Source of the DNA: Lysobacterales bacterium
Lineage (GTDB): Bacteria > Pseudomonadota > Gammaproteobacteria > Xanthomonadales > Rhodanobacteraceae
Length of the DNA stretch: 34,214 nucleotides
Direction of reading: 5' to 3'
NCBI GenBank assembly: GCA_021324945.1
Contig: JAJPID010000064.1
Span: 1 to 34,214 of the forward strand
Shown: in pieces, positions 22,633-30,222 of the stretch
Layout: the number at the start of each line of letters is the position of its first letter
How positions within the stretch are numbered: the first letter of the stretch is position 1
Position numbers and translations under genes: made by a program
Notes under the pieces: model-generated
What the model saw: the letters and a program-made list of their open reading frames with translations, nothing else
What the model was told of the DNA's origin: nothing
Databases searched by the model: none

Positions 22633-23018
22633 ATGCAGCGCGCGATCGCGGCCAGCCACCGCGCGCGATCTTCGGACGAAGGCTATTCGGTCGGCTCGCG
22701 TTTCGTGGGCGACAAGGGCACCCATTCCGAGGAATTGATCGCGGCCGCGCAAGCGGCGTGTTTCTCGATGGCATCGTCGCTGCTGCTGAGCAAAACCGGC
22801 ATGAATCCGGAATCGATCGAGACGAACGCGACGATCACGCTGGACAAGATGGGCGAGGGTTTCGAGATCACCGCGTCGCATCTGGATGTTCGCGCGCGCG
22901 CGTTCCGGGTGCGGATCAGGCGAAGTTTCTGGAAGTGGCGAAGCAGGCCGAGCAAGGTTGCCCTGTGTCAAAGGTGCTGAAAGCGCGCATCAGCATGGAT
23001 GCGAGATTGCTCGCGTGA
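22633..23018 (+). pseudogene. OsmC/Ohr-family peroxidase gene, frameshifted
   Basis: From ATG 22633 the frame gives an OsmC core: GYSVGSRFVGDKGTHSEELI, then AAAQAACFSMASSLLL (first redox Cys) and a PESIETNATITLDK strand through ITASHLDVRARA. At 22891-22902 a (CG)6 run shifts the frame. Reading with two bases fewer restores VPGADQAKFLEVAKQAEQGC-PVSKVLKA (second redox Cys), ISMDARLLA and a TGA at 23016-23018. So both Cys codons survive but lie in different frames. The N-terminus is also about 20 residues short of normal OsmC. Intact relatives reduce organic hydroperoxides with bound thiols. The +2 shift in a dinucleotide run may be a true mutation, a phase-variable switch or a sequencing error. 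Confidence 0.8.
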
Positions 23019-23084
23019 CACAAAGGACTTGCATTTCGGCGCGCACCGTCGCAATTTTCGCATCGGCCACCGAAGGAGCTGACC

Positions 23085-23189
23085 ATGAAAGGCATGGAAA
23101 AACAGAAGAAGGAAACCAAGAAGAAACCGGAAAAGACGTTGAAGGAAAAACGCGCCGAGAAGCAGGCGAAGAAGGCGGCGCGGAGTTGA
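23085..23189 (+). CDS. 34-residue Lys-rich small protein
   Basis: ATG at 23085 with GAAGGAG nine bases upstream; it reads MKGMEKQKKETKKKPEKTLK and ends EKRAEKQAKKAARS. Over 40 percent is Lys/Arg, helical and soluble. Very small Lys-rich proteins of this sort (M-x-K-K-x-x-KKKPAKTxKEKKAAK) are common in proteobacteria, without known function; binding to nucleic acid or acidic surfaces is a guess. It stands alone after the osmC remnant. Confidence 0.6.
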   Translation: MKGMEKQKKETKKKPEKTLKEKRAEKQAKKAARS

Positions 23190-23198
23190 ATGGCTGCG

Positions 23199-23280
23199 GT
23201 TGGGGTTGCGGGTTATTGGTCATGGGTGATGGTCGATCGCGCATCACCCGCGTGTCCCTGACCCGCGACCCCCAACCCGC
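23199..23280. repeat. Inverted heptamer-type repeat, copy D, overlapping fdhD end
   Basis: The central foldback is GGGTGATG (23224-23231), loop of 10, CATCACCC (23242-23249). Outer arms GTTGGGGTTGCGGGT and ACCCGCGACCCCCAAC are imperfect reverse complements. Units are about seven bases long (for example CCCTGAC CCGCGAC CCCCAAC). The fdhD stop (TAA at 23213-23215 on the complement) lies within the left arm, so the repeat writes the last codons of fdhD. Confidence 0.6.
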
Positions 23281-24133
23281 TGTAGCCCACCCGCCACGTG
23301 TGGGTGTAGACATTCATCGCACTCCCGCGCGCGAACGCGATCAGGCTGACGTTGGCTTCATTGGCCAGCTCTATCGCCAGTGAGGTCGGTGCCGAGATGG
23401 CGGCGATCACCGCGATGCCGGCGGCCGCTGCCTTGTGCACGATTTCATAAGACGCGCGTGAGGTGATGGCGAGAAATCCCGTTCGCGCGAGCCACGCGGC
23501 GCTCGCAGGCGCACCGCTGTCGCGTGTCAGTGCGCCGATCAGCTTGTCCAGCGCGTTGTGCCGTCCCACATCCTCGCGCACCAGGATTCCGTCCGCGTAT
23601 GCGTAACCCGCGGCGTGCACGCCGCCGCTCTGTGAGTTCAACGGCTGCTGTTGCGCGAGCAGTCGCAAGCCACGTTCGATCGCATCGATTTCAAAACGCG
23701 CATTCGACCGCACCTGCGACACCGGCCGCACCGCCTCCGTGAGCGATTCGACCCCGCACAAGCCGCAGCCGCTGCGGCCGGCGAGATTTCGCCTGCGCAT
23801 TTCCAAGGCCTCGAAGCGCGCATGCGGAATCAGAACGTGCAGCGAAATGCCGCGTTCGCCGCGCACGCGATCGACCAGCTCGAATTCGTTCGCGTTTTCG
23901 ACGATGCCTTCGCTCAGGGAAAAACCCAGCGCGAAATCCTCGAGGTCGCAGGGCGTGGCCATCATCACCGCATGCGGCATACCGTTGTACAGCAGCGCTA
24001 CCGGCGTCTCCTCGATCACGAGGTCAGCGAAAGCTTGACGCCGCGCGCCTTCGATGCGTACGGGCGTGGCCGCGCGCAGTCCGGCGGTTCGCAGACCGCC
24101 AGGCTGCGTTGTGCGCTCGGAGGTGTCATCCAT
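23213..24133 (-). CDS. fdhD: Formate dehydrogenase accessory sulfurtransferase FdhD
   Basis: 306 residues. FdhD passes sulfur from a cysteine desulfurase to the molybdenum cofactor of formate dehydrogenases. The catalytic CGLC (Cys123, Cys126 in SGCGLCGVESL) is intact, as are GGVHAAGYAYADG, VREDVGRHNALDKLIG and SRASYEIVHKAAAAGI. The domain normally ends near the MNVYTH motif; here about 25 extra residues (roughly VGYSGLGV onward) come from the repeat at 23199-23280. ATG at 24133 was chosen because a moderately charged lead precedes the first conserved block (RRQAFADLVIEE). No formate dehydrogenase gene is in the window. It is divergent from the TolB/TPR gene. Confidence 0.94.
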   Translation of the reverse strand: MDDTSERTTQPGGLRTAGLRAATPVRIEGARRQAFADLVIEETPVALLYNGMPHAVMMATPCDLEDFALGFSLSEGIVENANEFELVDRVRGERGISLHVLIPHARFEALEMRRRNLAGRSGCGLCGVESLTEAVRPVSQVRSNARFEIDAIERGLRLLAQQQPLNSQSGGVHAAGYAYADGILVREDVGRHNALDKLIGALTRDSGAPASAAWLARTGFLAITSRASYEIVHKAAAAGIAVIAAISAPTSLAIELANEANVSLIAFARGSAMNVYTHTWRVGYSGLGVAGQGHAGDARSTITHDQ

Positions 24134-24144
24134 GCCGGGATTCT

Positions 24145-24165
24145 CGCACGCCGCCCGGGCGTGCG
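24145..24165. promoter_or_regulatory. Hairpin in the fdhD / TolB-TPR divergent gap
   Basis: CGCACGCC, loop GCCCG, GGCGTGCG: a perfect 8-bp stem, 12 bases upstream of the fdhD ATG, so it would lie in its mRNA leader, in an 80-base gap that must hold both promoters. TAGAAT at 24175-24180 could be a -10 for the rightward gene but lacks a clear -35. Confidence 0.4.
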
Positions 24166-24213
24166 GGATCAGCGTAGAATCCGTCGTACCGGGCACCGTC
24201 GTGGAGCACCACG

Positions 24214-25962
24214 ATGATGGGATTCGTGGCGGAGTTGCGACGCCGCAACGTGTTTCGAGCGGGCACATTGTATGCGGCCGCTGCGTGGCTTGCCGTGCAG
24301 GTCACCACACAGGTGTTTCCGTTCTTCGGAATCGCCAACTGGGTGGTGCGCCTCATTGTCCTCGCGGCGGCGATCGGTTTTCCCTTCGTGCTCGGCTTCG
24401 CCTGGTATTACGAACTGACGCCGGCGGGCCTGAAGCGCGAGAGCGAAGTGCCGCGCGCCGAATCGATCCGGCACGTGACCGGCAAGCGGCTGGATCGCGC
24501 GATCATCGCGGTGCTGAGCGTGATTATCGTGCTGCTGCTGGCCAACACCTTCGTGCTGCATCGCGACGCCGAGGCTATCCCGGACAAGTCAGTGGCCGTA
24601 CTGCCGCTGCTCAACGAAAGCGGCGATTCGGCCGACCAGTATTTTTCCGACGGTCTGTCGGAAGACCTGATCTCGATGCTCGGCCAGGTGCCGGAGTTGA
24701 AGGTCATCGGCCGCAATTCTTCCTTCCGCTTTCGCGGCGACATCAGCGACAGCCGCGGCATCGGCGCGAAACTCGGAGTCGCGACGCTGCTCGAAGGCAC
24801 CGTCCGCCGCGACCGCGGCCGTGTACGCATCGTCGCGAATCTGATTTCCGCTGCGGACAGCCGCATCATCTGGTCGCAGACCTACGAGCGCGAGCTGAAG
24901 GACATCTTCGATGTGCAATCGGATATCGCGCAATCGGTGGCGGCCTCTCTGCGCGCGGCGTTGCTTGGCCGCACGCTGGAATCCACCGACAAGCCGCCGG
25001 GCGGCGATCTCGACGCCTACAACGCGTACCTGCAAGGCAACTTCTACGTCGCGCGCAGCACCGAAGCCGATGATCGCATCGCGATCGCGCATTACCAGGA
25101 TGCCGTCCGCATCGATCCGCAATATGCACGCGCCTACGCCGCGCTGTCCTACGCCTCGACGGGGCTGGCCGGCGCGTTCCTGGATGGCGCAGAAATGCAG
25201 CAAACCTATGCGCGGGCGCGTGCGGCGGCGAACATGGCCTTGCAATTGGAGCCCGGTCTCGCCTCCGCGCACATCGCACGCGGCCAGTTGTTGTCCTGGG
25301 CGGATTTCGACTGGAGCGGTGCGGAGAGCGAATTCCGCCGCGCGCTGGAATTGTCGCCCAACGACGCCAATGCGCTGAGCCAGCGCGCCGGGTTGCTGGC
25401 GACGCTCGGCCATCCCGATCAGGCCGTCGATCTGAAATTGCGCGCACTCGCCACGGATCCCTTGCACGCGACGTGGTACGAGGCTCTGGCGAGCTATTAC
25501 TCCGCGCTCGGCCGGCTGGACGACGCGCAGCGCGCGATCGAGAAGGCGATCGCATTGCAGCCCAGCGGTGCGAGTTTCCACGAGACGCTGACGGTGATCG
25601 CTATCCAGCGCGGCGATGCGGCCGCCGCATTGAGCGCTGCAGGGCAGGGGCCACCCGGCTCGTGGCAGGACGTCGCGCTGGCGCTCGCGAAGCAGATCGG
25701 CGGCGATGCCACCGCAGCCGATGCCGCGTTGCGGAACGTGATCGCGAAATACGCCGACGGCAACGCTTACCAGATCGCTGAGCTATATGCCTTGCGAAAG
25801 CAACCGGATCAGATGTTCGCGTGGCTGGAACGCGCCTGGGCGAATCGCGATCCGGGCATCTCGTATCTGCTTTACGACCCGTTTCTGCTGGCGTACCGCG
25901 GCGATCCGCGTTTCGCCGCGTTCTGCAGGAAGCTCGGATTACCGCCGCCGGACGCGCACTGA
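24214..25962 (+). CDS. Membrane protein with TolB-like domain and TPR repeats
   Basis: 582 residues. Three membrane helices lie at about 18-38, 44-66 and 92-112, then a TolB/FlgO-like alpha-beta domain at about 125-250 (DKSVAVLPLLNESGD, YFSDGLSEDLISML, RNSSFRFRG, VATLLEGTVR, ANLISAADSRIIWSQTYERE), then tetratricopeptide repeats from about 265 to 560. This is the common architecture of TPR proteins related to CadC/adenylate-cyclase-type regulators, but here no DNA-binding or cyclase domain precedes the membrane part. The domain after TM3 probably faces the periplasm and may scaffold or sense partners; the role is unknown. Two adjacent ATGs (24214, 24217) with GTGGAGC upstream; the first is given. 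Confidence 0.85.
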   Translation: MMGFVAELRRRNVFRAGTLYAAAAWLAVQVTTQVFPFFGIANWVVRLIVLAAAIGFPFVLGFAWYYELTPAGLKRESEVPRAESIRHVTGKRLDRAIIAVLSVIIVLLLANTFVLHRDAEAIPDKSVAVLPLLNESGDSADQYFSDGLSEDLISMLGQVPELKVIGRNSSFRFRGDISDSRGIGAKLGVATLLEGTVRRDRGRVRIVANLISAADSRIIWSQTYERELKDIFDVQSDIAQSVAASLRAALLGRTLESTDKPPGGDLDAYNAYLQGNFYVARSTEADDRIAIAHYQDAVRIDPQYARAYAALSYASTGLAGAFLDGAEMQQTYARARAAANMALQLEPGLASAHIARGQLLSWADFDWSGAESEFRRALELSPNDANALSQRAGLLATLGHPDQAVDLKLRALATDPLHATWYEALASYYSALGRLDDAQRAIEKAIALQPSGASFHETLTVIAIQRGDAAAALSAAGQGPPGSWQDVALALAKQIGGDATAADAALRNVIAKYADGNAYQIAELYALRKQPDQMFAWLERAWANRDPGISYLLYDPFLLAYRGDPRFAAFCRKLGLPPPDAH

Positions 25963-26036
25963 CTCTGCTTCATCGCGCATCAACGCAAGGCCGGATCCGG
26001 GCGGCCTCCTCACCCGGACATCAGAGGAGATACGGA

Positions 26037-26195
26037 ATGAACATTCCGATTACAGGCGGCAGGCAAGATGGCGGCGACGACGCCGATTCGCGCGAGGATG
26101 ACATGGATGCCGATGCCAAGAAACAGGAAGCTCCGACGCCCGACCGCAGACAGCCGCCAGGCCCCGTACCCGGCGCCAAGAAGCAGGAGATTTGA
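26037..26195 (+). CDS. 52-residue charged, disordered small protein
   Basis: ATG at 26037 preceded by AGAGGAGA; it begins MNIPITGG, then an acidic stretch (DGGDDADSREDDMDADA), then Lys/Gln and a Pro-rich end (RRQPPGPVPGAKKQEI). Low complexity and probably unstructured, with no Cys and no membrane segment. The good ribosome site makes it a plausible gene. It sits between the TPR gene and DUF1345 on the same strand and might be co-transcribed with them. No family recognised. Confidence 0.55.
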   Translation: MNIPITGGRQDGGDDADSREDDMDADAKKQEAPTPDRRQPPGPVPGAKKQEI

Positions 26196-26272
26196 CGGGA
26201 TTCGGCTCCGCAACGGCCGTCCACCAACGACTACTGCGGCTATCATGCGCGCTCCCATTCGGGCGAGGCGCC

Positions 26273-26947
26273 ATGGCGGAAAAGACACCGGTGAAGCGCG
26301 GCTGGCTGGCACGGCGTTGGCATTATCTGCACCGGCGGCCGCGCTATTCGCTGTGCGCGCTGCTGTTCGTGACGCTGACAGTCGGCTTCACGCTCGGCGG
26401 CATGCCGCCCGCACGCGGCCTGTTGCTCTCGTTCGACATCGCCACATCGATATTCCTCGCCTCCACCGCCACGATGTTCGCGCGCGCAAAAACGCAATCC
26501 ATGCGCGCCCGCGCGCGCACGCAAGACGAGGGTTACTGGAGTTTTCTGCTCTCCAGTGCGGGGGTGGCGGTGATCGCGCTGGTGGCGCTGGGCGTTGAAT
26601 TGCATGCCAGCAAGGGCGGTGGCGCGATCGAGATCGCGCTGGCTGCGTGCAGCCTGCTGCTTTCGTGGCTGTTCCTGAATACCATCTTCGCGCTGCACTA
26701 CGCGCACGAATACTACGGCGACTTCGGCAACAAGAGCGCCGGGCTGGACTTTCCGGGCACCAAAGCGCCCGATTACTGGGATTTTCTCTACTTCGCCTTC
26801 GTAATCGGAATGACCTTCCAGGTGTCCGACGTGCAGATTACCGAGCGCGCAATCCGCCACGTTGCCACCGCACAAGGTTTGATCTCGTTCTTCTTCAACG
26901 TCATCATCATTGCGCTGAGCGTGAACGTCGTCGCCAGCAGCGCGTGA
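26273..26947 (+). CDS. DUF1345 membrane protein
   Basis: 224 residues with a basic N-terminus, helices at about 25-43, 48-66, 89-110, 121-143 and 198-220, and the conserved DUF1345 stretches ALHYAHEYYGD, GLDFPG and PDYWDFLYFAFVIGMTFQVSDV. Inner-membrane protein of unknown function. ATG at 26273 was chosen because it gives the usual family length and a GGGCGAGGCG site lies upstream; the frame open to 26192 would add non-family residues. It converges with the EamA gene. Confidence 0.88.
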   Translation: MAEKTPVKRGWLARRWHYLHRRPRYSLCALLFVTLTVGFTLGGMPPARGLLLSFDIATSIFLASTATMFARAKTQSMRARARTQDEGYWSFLLSSAGVAVIALVALGVELHASKGGGAIEIALAACSLLLSWLFLNTIFALHYAHEYYGDFGNKSAGLDFPGTKAPDYWDFLYFAFVIGMTFQVSDVQITERAIRHVATAQGLISFFFNVIIIALSVNVVASSA

Positions 26948-26997
26948 TCCGCAGCACGTCCCCGTACCCCACGGAAGTTCCGACGTCAGAGGGTTTC

Positions 26998-27921
26998 TCA
27001 TTCGCGGCCGGATTCGGCTGCGCCCAGCATCTCCGGCGAGGAAACGGTTTCCGTACGGCGCACAATCATGGGTTGCGCGAACACCGCGCCAAGTATCACG
27101 ACCCCACCGAGGTAGAACCACACATCGAGCTGGTGCTGTTCGCCGAGCAGCGGGATCGCCAGCACGATCGCATACACGGGCTCCAGGTTGGTGACGAGCT
27201 GCACGTTGAACGCAGAGAGCCTGCGCAGCGCCGCCAATGCAAGCGCGAACGGGAGCAGCGTGCAGGCGAGCGCCAGCGTCAGCAGCAGCGCCGCGTCGTG
27301 TAAGTCCGGCAACACGAATGCGACGCCTTTATGCGGCAGCAGTGGCGCGAGAATCGTCAGGAATGCCGCACCTGCGCCGAGTTCGATGCAAGTGACGATG
27401 AGCGGATCGGCGTGTTCGACCATGCGCTTGTTCAAGGCGCCGAAGCAAGCGACGAACAGCGCCGACAATACGCCGACCGCGATGCCGAGCCGCATGTCCG
27501 CGGGCACTCCACCGACTACCAGCGCCACGCCCGGCACCACCGCCACGCCCAGCAGCAGTTCACGCACGTCGAACACGCGCCGCGTGATCCAGGGCTCGAT
27601 CAGCGCCAGGAATACCGGCGCCAGCGCGATGCAGGTCGCCGCGACCGACGCGTTGGCGAGCTTCACCGCAGCGTAGAACGTCAGCCAGTGCAGCGCCACG
27701 ACCACGCCGATGCCGGCATAGATCGCAGTCAGTCGGATCGACAGCGTTCGCAGCCCGCGCCACACGCGCGGCACGCACAGCAACGCAGCTGTGACCAGCA
27801 ACATGCGCCACCATACCAGCGGCAACGCGGGCAAGGCGATCAGCTTGCCGAGGATCGCGGTGAAACCCCACAGCAACACGCAAAAATGGATTTGCCACTG
27901 CGCTTTGGCGTGGGGCTTCAT
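26998..27921 (-). CDS. EamA/DMT family transporter
   Basis: 307 residues, about ten membrane helices in two EamA repeats: VLLWGFTAILGKLIALPALP opens the first, then the WWRMLLV element; the second starts about residue 155 and contains SALFVACFGALNKRMVE and the FNVQLVTNLEPVYAIVLA signature near the end, typical of drug/metabolite exporters. Substrate unknown (amino acids, drugs or nucleosides are typical for the family). ATG 27921 is where homology starts; upstream the frame runs into the heptamer repeat at 27930, which cannot be family sequence. Ribosome site weak. Confidence 0.9.
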   Translation of the reverse strand: MKPHAKAQWQIHFCVLLWGFTAILGKLIALPALPLVWWRMLLVTAALLCVPRVWRGLRTLSIRLTAIYAGIGVVVALHWLTFYAAVKLANASVAATCIALAPVFLALIEPWITRRVFDVRELLLGVAVVPGVALVVGGVPADMRLGIAVGVLSALFVACFGALNKRMVEHADPLIVTCIELGAGAAFLTILAPLLPHKGVAFVLPDLHDAALLLTLALACTLLPFALALAALRRLSAFNVQLVTNLEPVYAIVLAIPLLGEQHQLDVWFYLGGVVILGAVFAQPMIVRRTETVSSPEMLGAAESGRE

Positions 27922-27929
27922 GCAGAACT

Positions 27930-28039
27930 GTGATTGGTGATGGGTGAGTTGTGAGGGGTGAGAAAAAGCCTGCAAGCTGTGGCCGATATCATGCCCCAAC
28001 TCGCCATTGACGACTCACCACTCACGACTCACGACTCAC
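27930..28039. repeat. Inverted heptamer arrays, copy B
   Basis: The left array has five 7-base units: GTGATTG, GTGATGG, GTGAGTT, GTGAGGG, GTGAGAA (27930-27964). The right array has four: GACTCAC, CACTCAC, GACTCAC, GACTCAC (28012-28039), the reverse complement of GTGAGTC. They are separated by 47 bases. The whole element fills the 122-base gap between the AsmA stop and the EamA start, both on the minus strand, and could fold into a long stem in a shared transcript. Confidence 0.75.
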
Positions 28040-28043
28040 AACT

Positions 28044-30077
28044 TCAATGCGCCTGTGCCGGCTCGCGCATCTGCGAGATCAGGCCCGTGCAGGCGTTCTC
28101 GTTGTCGTGGCTGGGCGCGATCATCGCAGCCAGTGCGGCCAATGGTGCGGCGACCGTGCCGAGCACCGCCGCGCCCGCGCCACGCGCCAGTAGCGGGCCT
28201 TTCTCCACGCCGGCGTCGGGACTCTTCAGCGTGCCGCGTAGGTACAGCGGTGAGCGTAGCGAGAGAATCCGCACCCCCTTGCTGTGCGGGTTCAAGGTGA
28301 GATCGAGTTGCTCGGTCGCCAGGTTGATATCGCCGTCGACGTTTACAGTCATGTCGTCGGTGTCGATCAGGAACAGGGTCGAGCGCCACAAGCCATCCTT
28401 CGCGGTGAAATCCGCCGCGGCGCAATTGATCTTTACCGGCTCGTCGCCGAACAGCTTCAGTGTGGCGATGTTGGCTAGATTCAACCCCGCTTCTTCCAGC
28501 AGCAGCTTGCTGATCGCGCCGTTCTCGACCAGCAGTTTCACTTCGCCGTCGGAGGTGCCCAGCAATTTCGCCACGGAATTGCCGTTGCCGCTGAGTGCGG
28601 CGTCGCCGTCGATTTCGCCGCCGCTGGTTTGCATCAACGCGACCGTGGGGAACAGTTGCTTCAACTGCACACCGCGCAGTGAGAGTTTCATCCGGCCCGG
28701 CATCGGGCTGGAACGACTATCCAGCGTGATGTGTGCGTCCAGGTCGCCGCCGGCCACGCCGAAGCGCAGCGGATCCAGCGTCAGCACGCCATCGTCGAGC
28801 GTGAGATGCGTGGAAAGATTCTGGATCGGCAATTCCATTTTGCGCAGGATGCGTTTGCCGGCGAAGGTGACATCCGCATCCATGGTGCGCCAGCGCGCGG
28901 TGTTGAACGGTTCGACCGGCAGCACCTTGTCCGGCGGCTGCTTCACCGCTTCGCCGCGCTGCGCCTTCGATGCGTTGCTGTCGGCGCCAATCAGGGGCGC
29001 GAGATCGGAAAAGTTCAATACGTTGGATGTGAGCGCGCCGCTGAGTTTGGGCCGTGCGACGGCGGTCGCGTAGCTCATGCTGCCGTGCAGGTCACTCGCA
29101 CCCACGCGGCCGTCGAAATGGTCGTATCTATAGAGCCCTTGCTTGATCTCGCCGGTCAGATGGCCGGTCGTGGTGAAGGGCGGCGTGGCAGGTAGCGTCA
29201 GCCCGGTAAGGGCATACAGATGCGACATGCTGTCCGCCGATATCTTCAGGTGCAAGTTCAGCGCTGACAGATGCACCGGATCGGTCAACGTGCCGGCTGC
29301 AGCGATATGTACGTCGCGCAGGCGCAGGTCGGCTTGCAGCGGAAACGGCATCGACGCGTCGGAGAGCGCCAGCACGCTGCCGATCTTGCCGCTGCCGGTG
29401 GCTTTGGCGCCGCGCCAGGTGCCGTTCGCGGTCCAGCCGAAGTAATAGGCCTGATCCGAATGCGGCGGCGGCGCGGTGTCCGCGCCATTCAATTTCGGCG
29501 CGACGATCTGCGCGAACGGGATCGGCTTGCCCAATGGCTGCACCGCGACATCCAGATGCAGGTCGAGCCTGCCGTCGTCGATGCGCAAGGCTCCCGCATC
29601 GAACGCCACTTCACCGATGTCCAGGTTCCACTGTCCGCCCTGCGCGAACTGGAATTGCCAGTTGTTGCGGCCGCTCTTGTCGCGTTCGATGTCGACACTC
29701 GGCCCGATCAATTTCAGCGACGGGATCTCGATGGTGTGGCCGATCAGCGCCAGCGGTGACAGGCTGAAACGCACCTGCTGCACGCTCGCGAAGCGCGGTT
29801 GTTTCGTCCACTCCGGATTGGCAATGCTGACGTCGCGCGCGGTGAAGCGCGGCCAGGGAATCCAGTGCGACAAACCGTTCGCATCGGGATTGCGCGACCA
29901 GGCCACGGTGAGATCGCCGTTGATCGCCACCGGCCGCCCGATCGACGCGCTGAGTCGCTGATCCAGCCAGGGACGCGCGCGGTTCCAGTCGAACAATGCG
30001 ACAACCAGGATCGCAGCGATGACCAACACGGCCACGATCACCACGACCCAGAGCAGAATGCGCTGCACCAGCGCCAT
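28044..30077 (-). CDS. AsmA family protein
   Basis: 677 residues. One N-terminal membrane helix (about 8-28) is followed by the AsmA start RPWLDQRLSASIGRPVAING and the FTARDVSIANPEW element, long beta-rich repeats, and the conserved AsmA C-terminal region (SGGEIDGDAALSGNGNSVAK, GTSDGEVKLLVENGAISKLL, RSTLFLIDTDDMTVNVDGDI, LYLRGTLKSPDAGV). AsmA-like proteins span the periplasm and are linked to phospholipid transport and outer-membrane homeostasis. AGGAGGT lies just before the ATG at 30077. Divergent from the zinc peptidase gene. Confidence 0.92.
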   Translation of the reverse strand: MALVQRILLWVVVIVAVLVIAAILVVALFDWNRARPWLDQRLSASIGRPVAINGDLTVAWSRNPDANGLSHWIPWPRFTARDVSIANPEWTKQPRFASVQQVRFSLSPLALIGHTIEIPSLKLIGPSVDIERDKSGRNNWQFQFAQGGQWNLDIGEVAFDAGALRIDDGRLDLHLDVAVQPLGKPIPFAQIVAPKLNGADTAPPPHSDQAYYFGWTANGTWRGAKATGSGKIGSVLALSDASMPFPLQADLRLRDVHIAAAGTLTDPVHLSALNLHLKISADSMSHLYALTGLTLPATPPFTTTGHLTGEIKQGLYRYDHFDGRVGASDLHGSMSYATAVARPKLSGALTSNVLNFSDLAPLIGADSNASKAQRGEAVKQPPDKVLPVEPFNTARWRTMDADVTFAGKRILRKMELPIQNLSTHLTLDDGVLTLDPLRFGVAGGDLDAHITLDSRSSPMPGRMKLSLRGVQLKQLFPTVALMQTSGGEIDGDAALSGNGNSVAKLLGTSDGEVKLLVENGAISKLLLEEAGLNLANIATLKLFGDEPVKINCAAADFTAKDGLWRSTLFLIDTDDMTVNVDGDINLATEQLDLTLNPHSKGVRILSLRSPLYLRGTLKSPDAGVEKGPLLARGAGAAVLGTVAAPLAALAAMIAPSHDNENACTGLISQMREPAQAH

Positions 30078-30222
30078 GCCAGACCTCCTGTTCGGCAGCA
30101 TTCAAAGCCTACACGACCTCGCGTGCATGGCGCTGAAACGCAGCAGGTATTCGTTCATGATCCGCACTTGCACGCGGACGAATGCACTCGCAAAGTAAAC
30201 GGATCCAGCGGGGAGAACGCGC

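Noticed and set aside
24175-24180. TAGAAT as a sigma-70 -10 box for the TolB/TPR gene
   Set aside because: No -35-like hexamer at 16-18 bases upstream; kept only as a remark.
27930-28039. CRISPR array
   Set aside because: Repeat units are only seven bases and contiguous, with no unique spacers and no cas genes.
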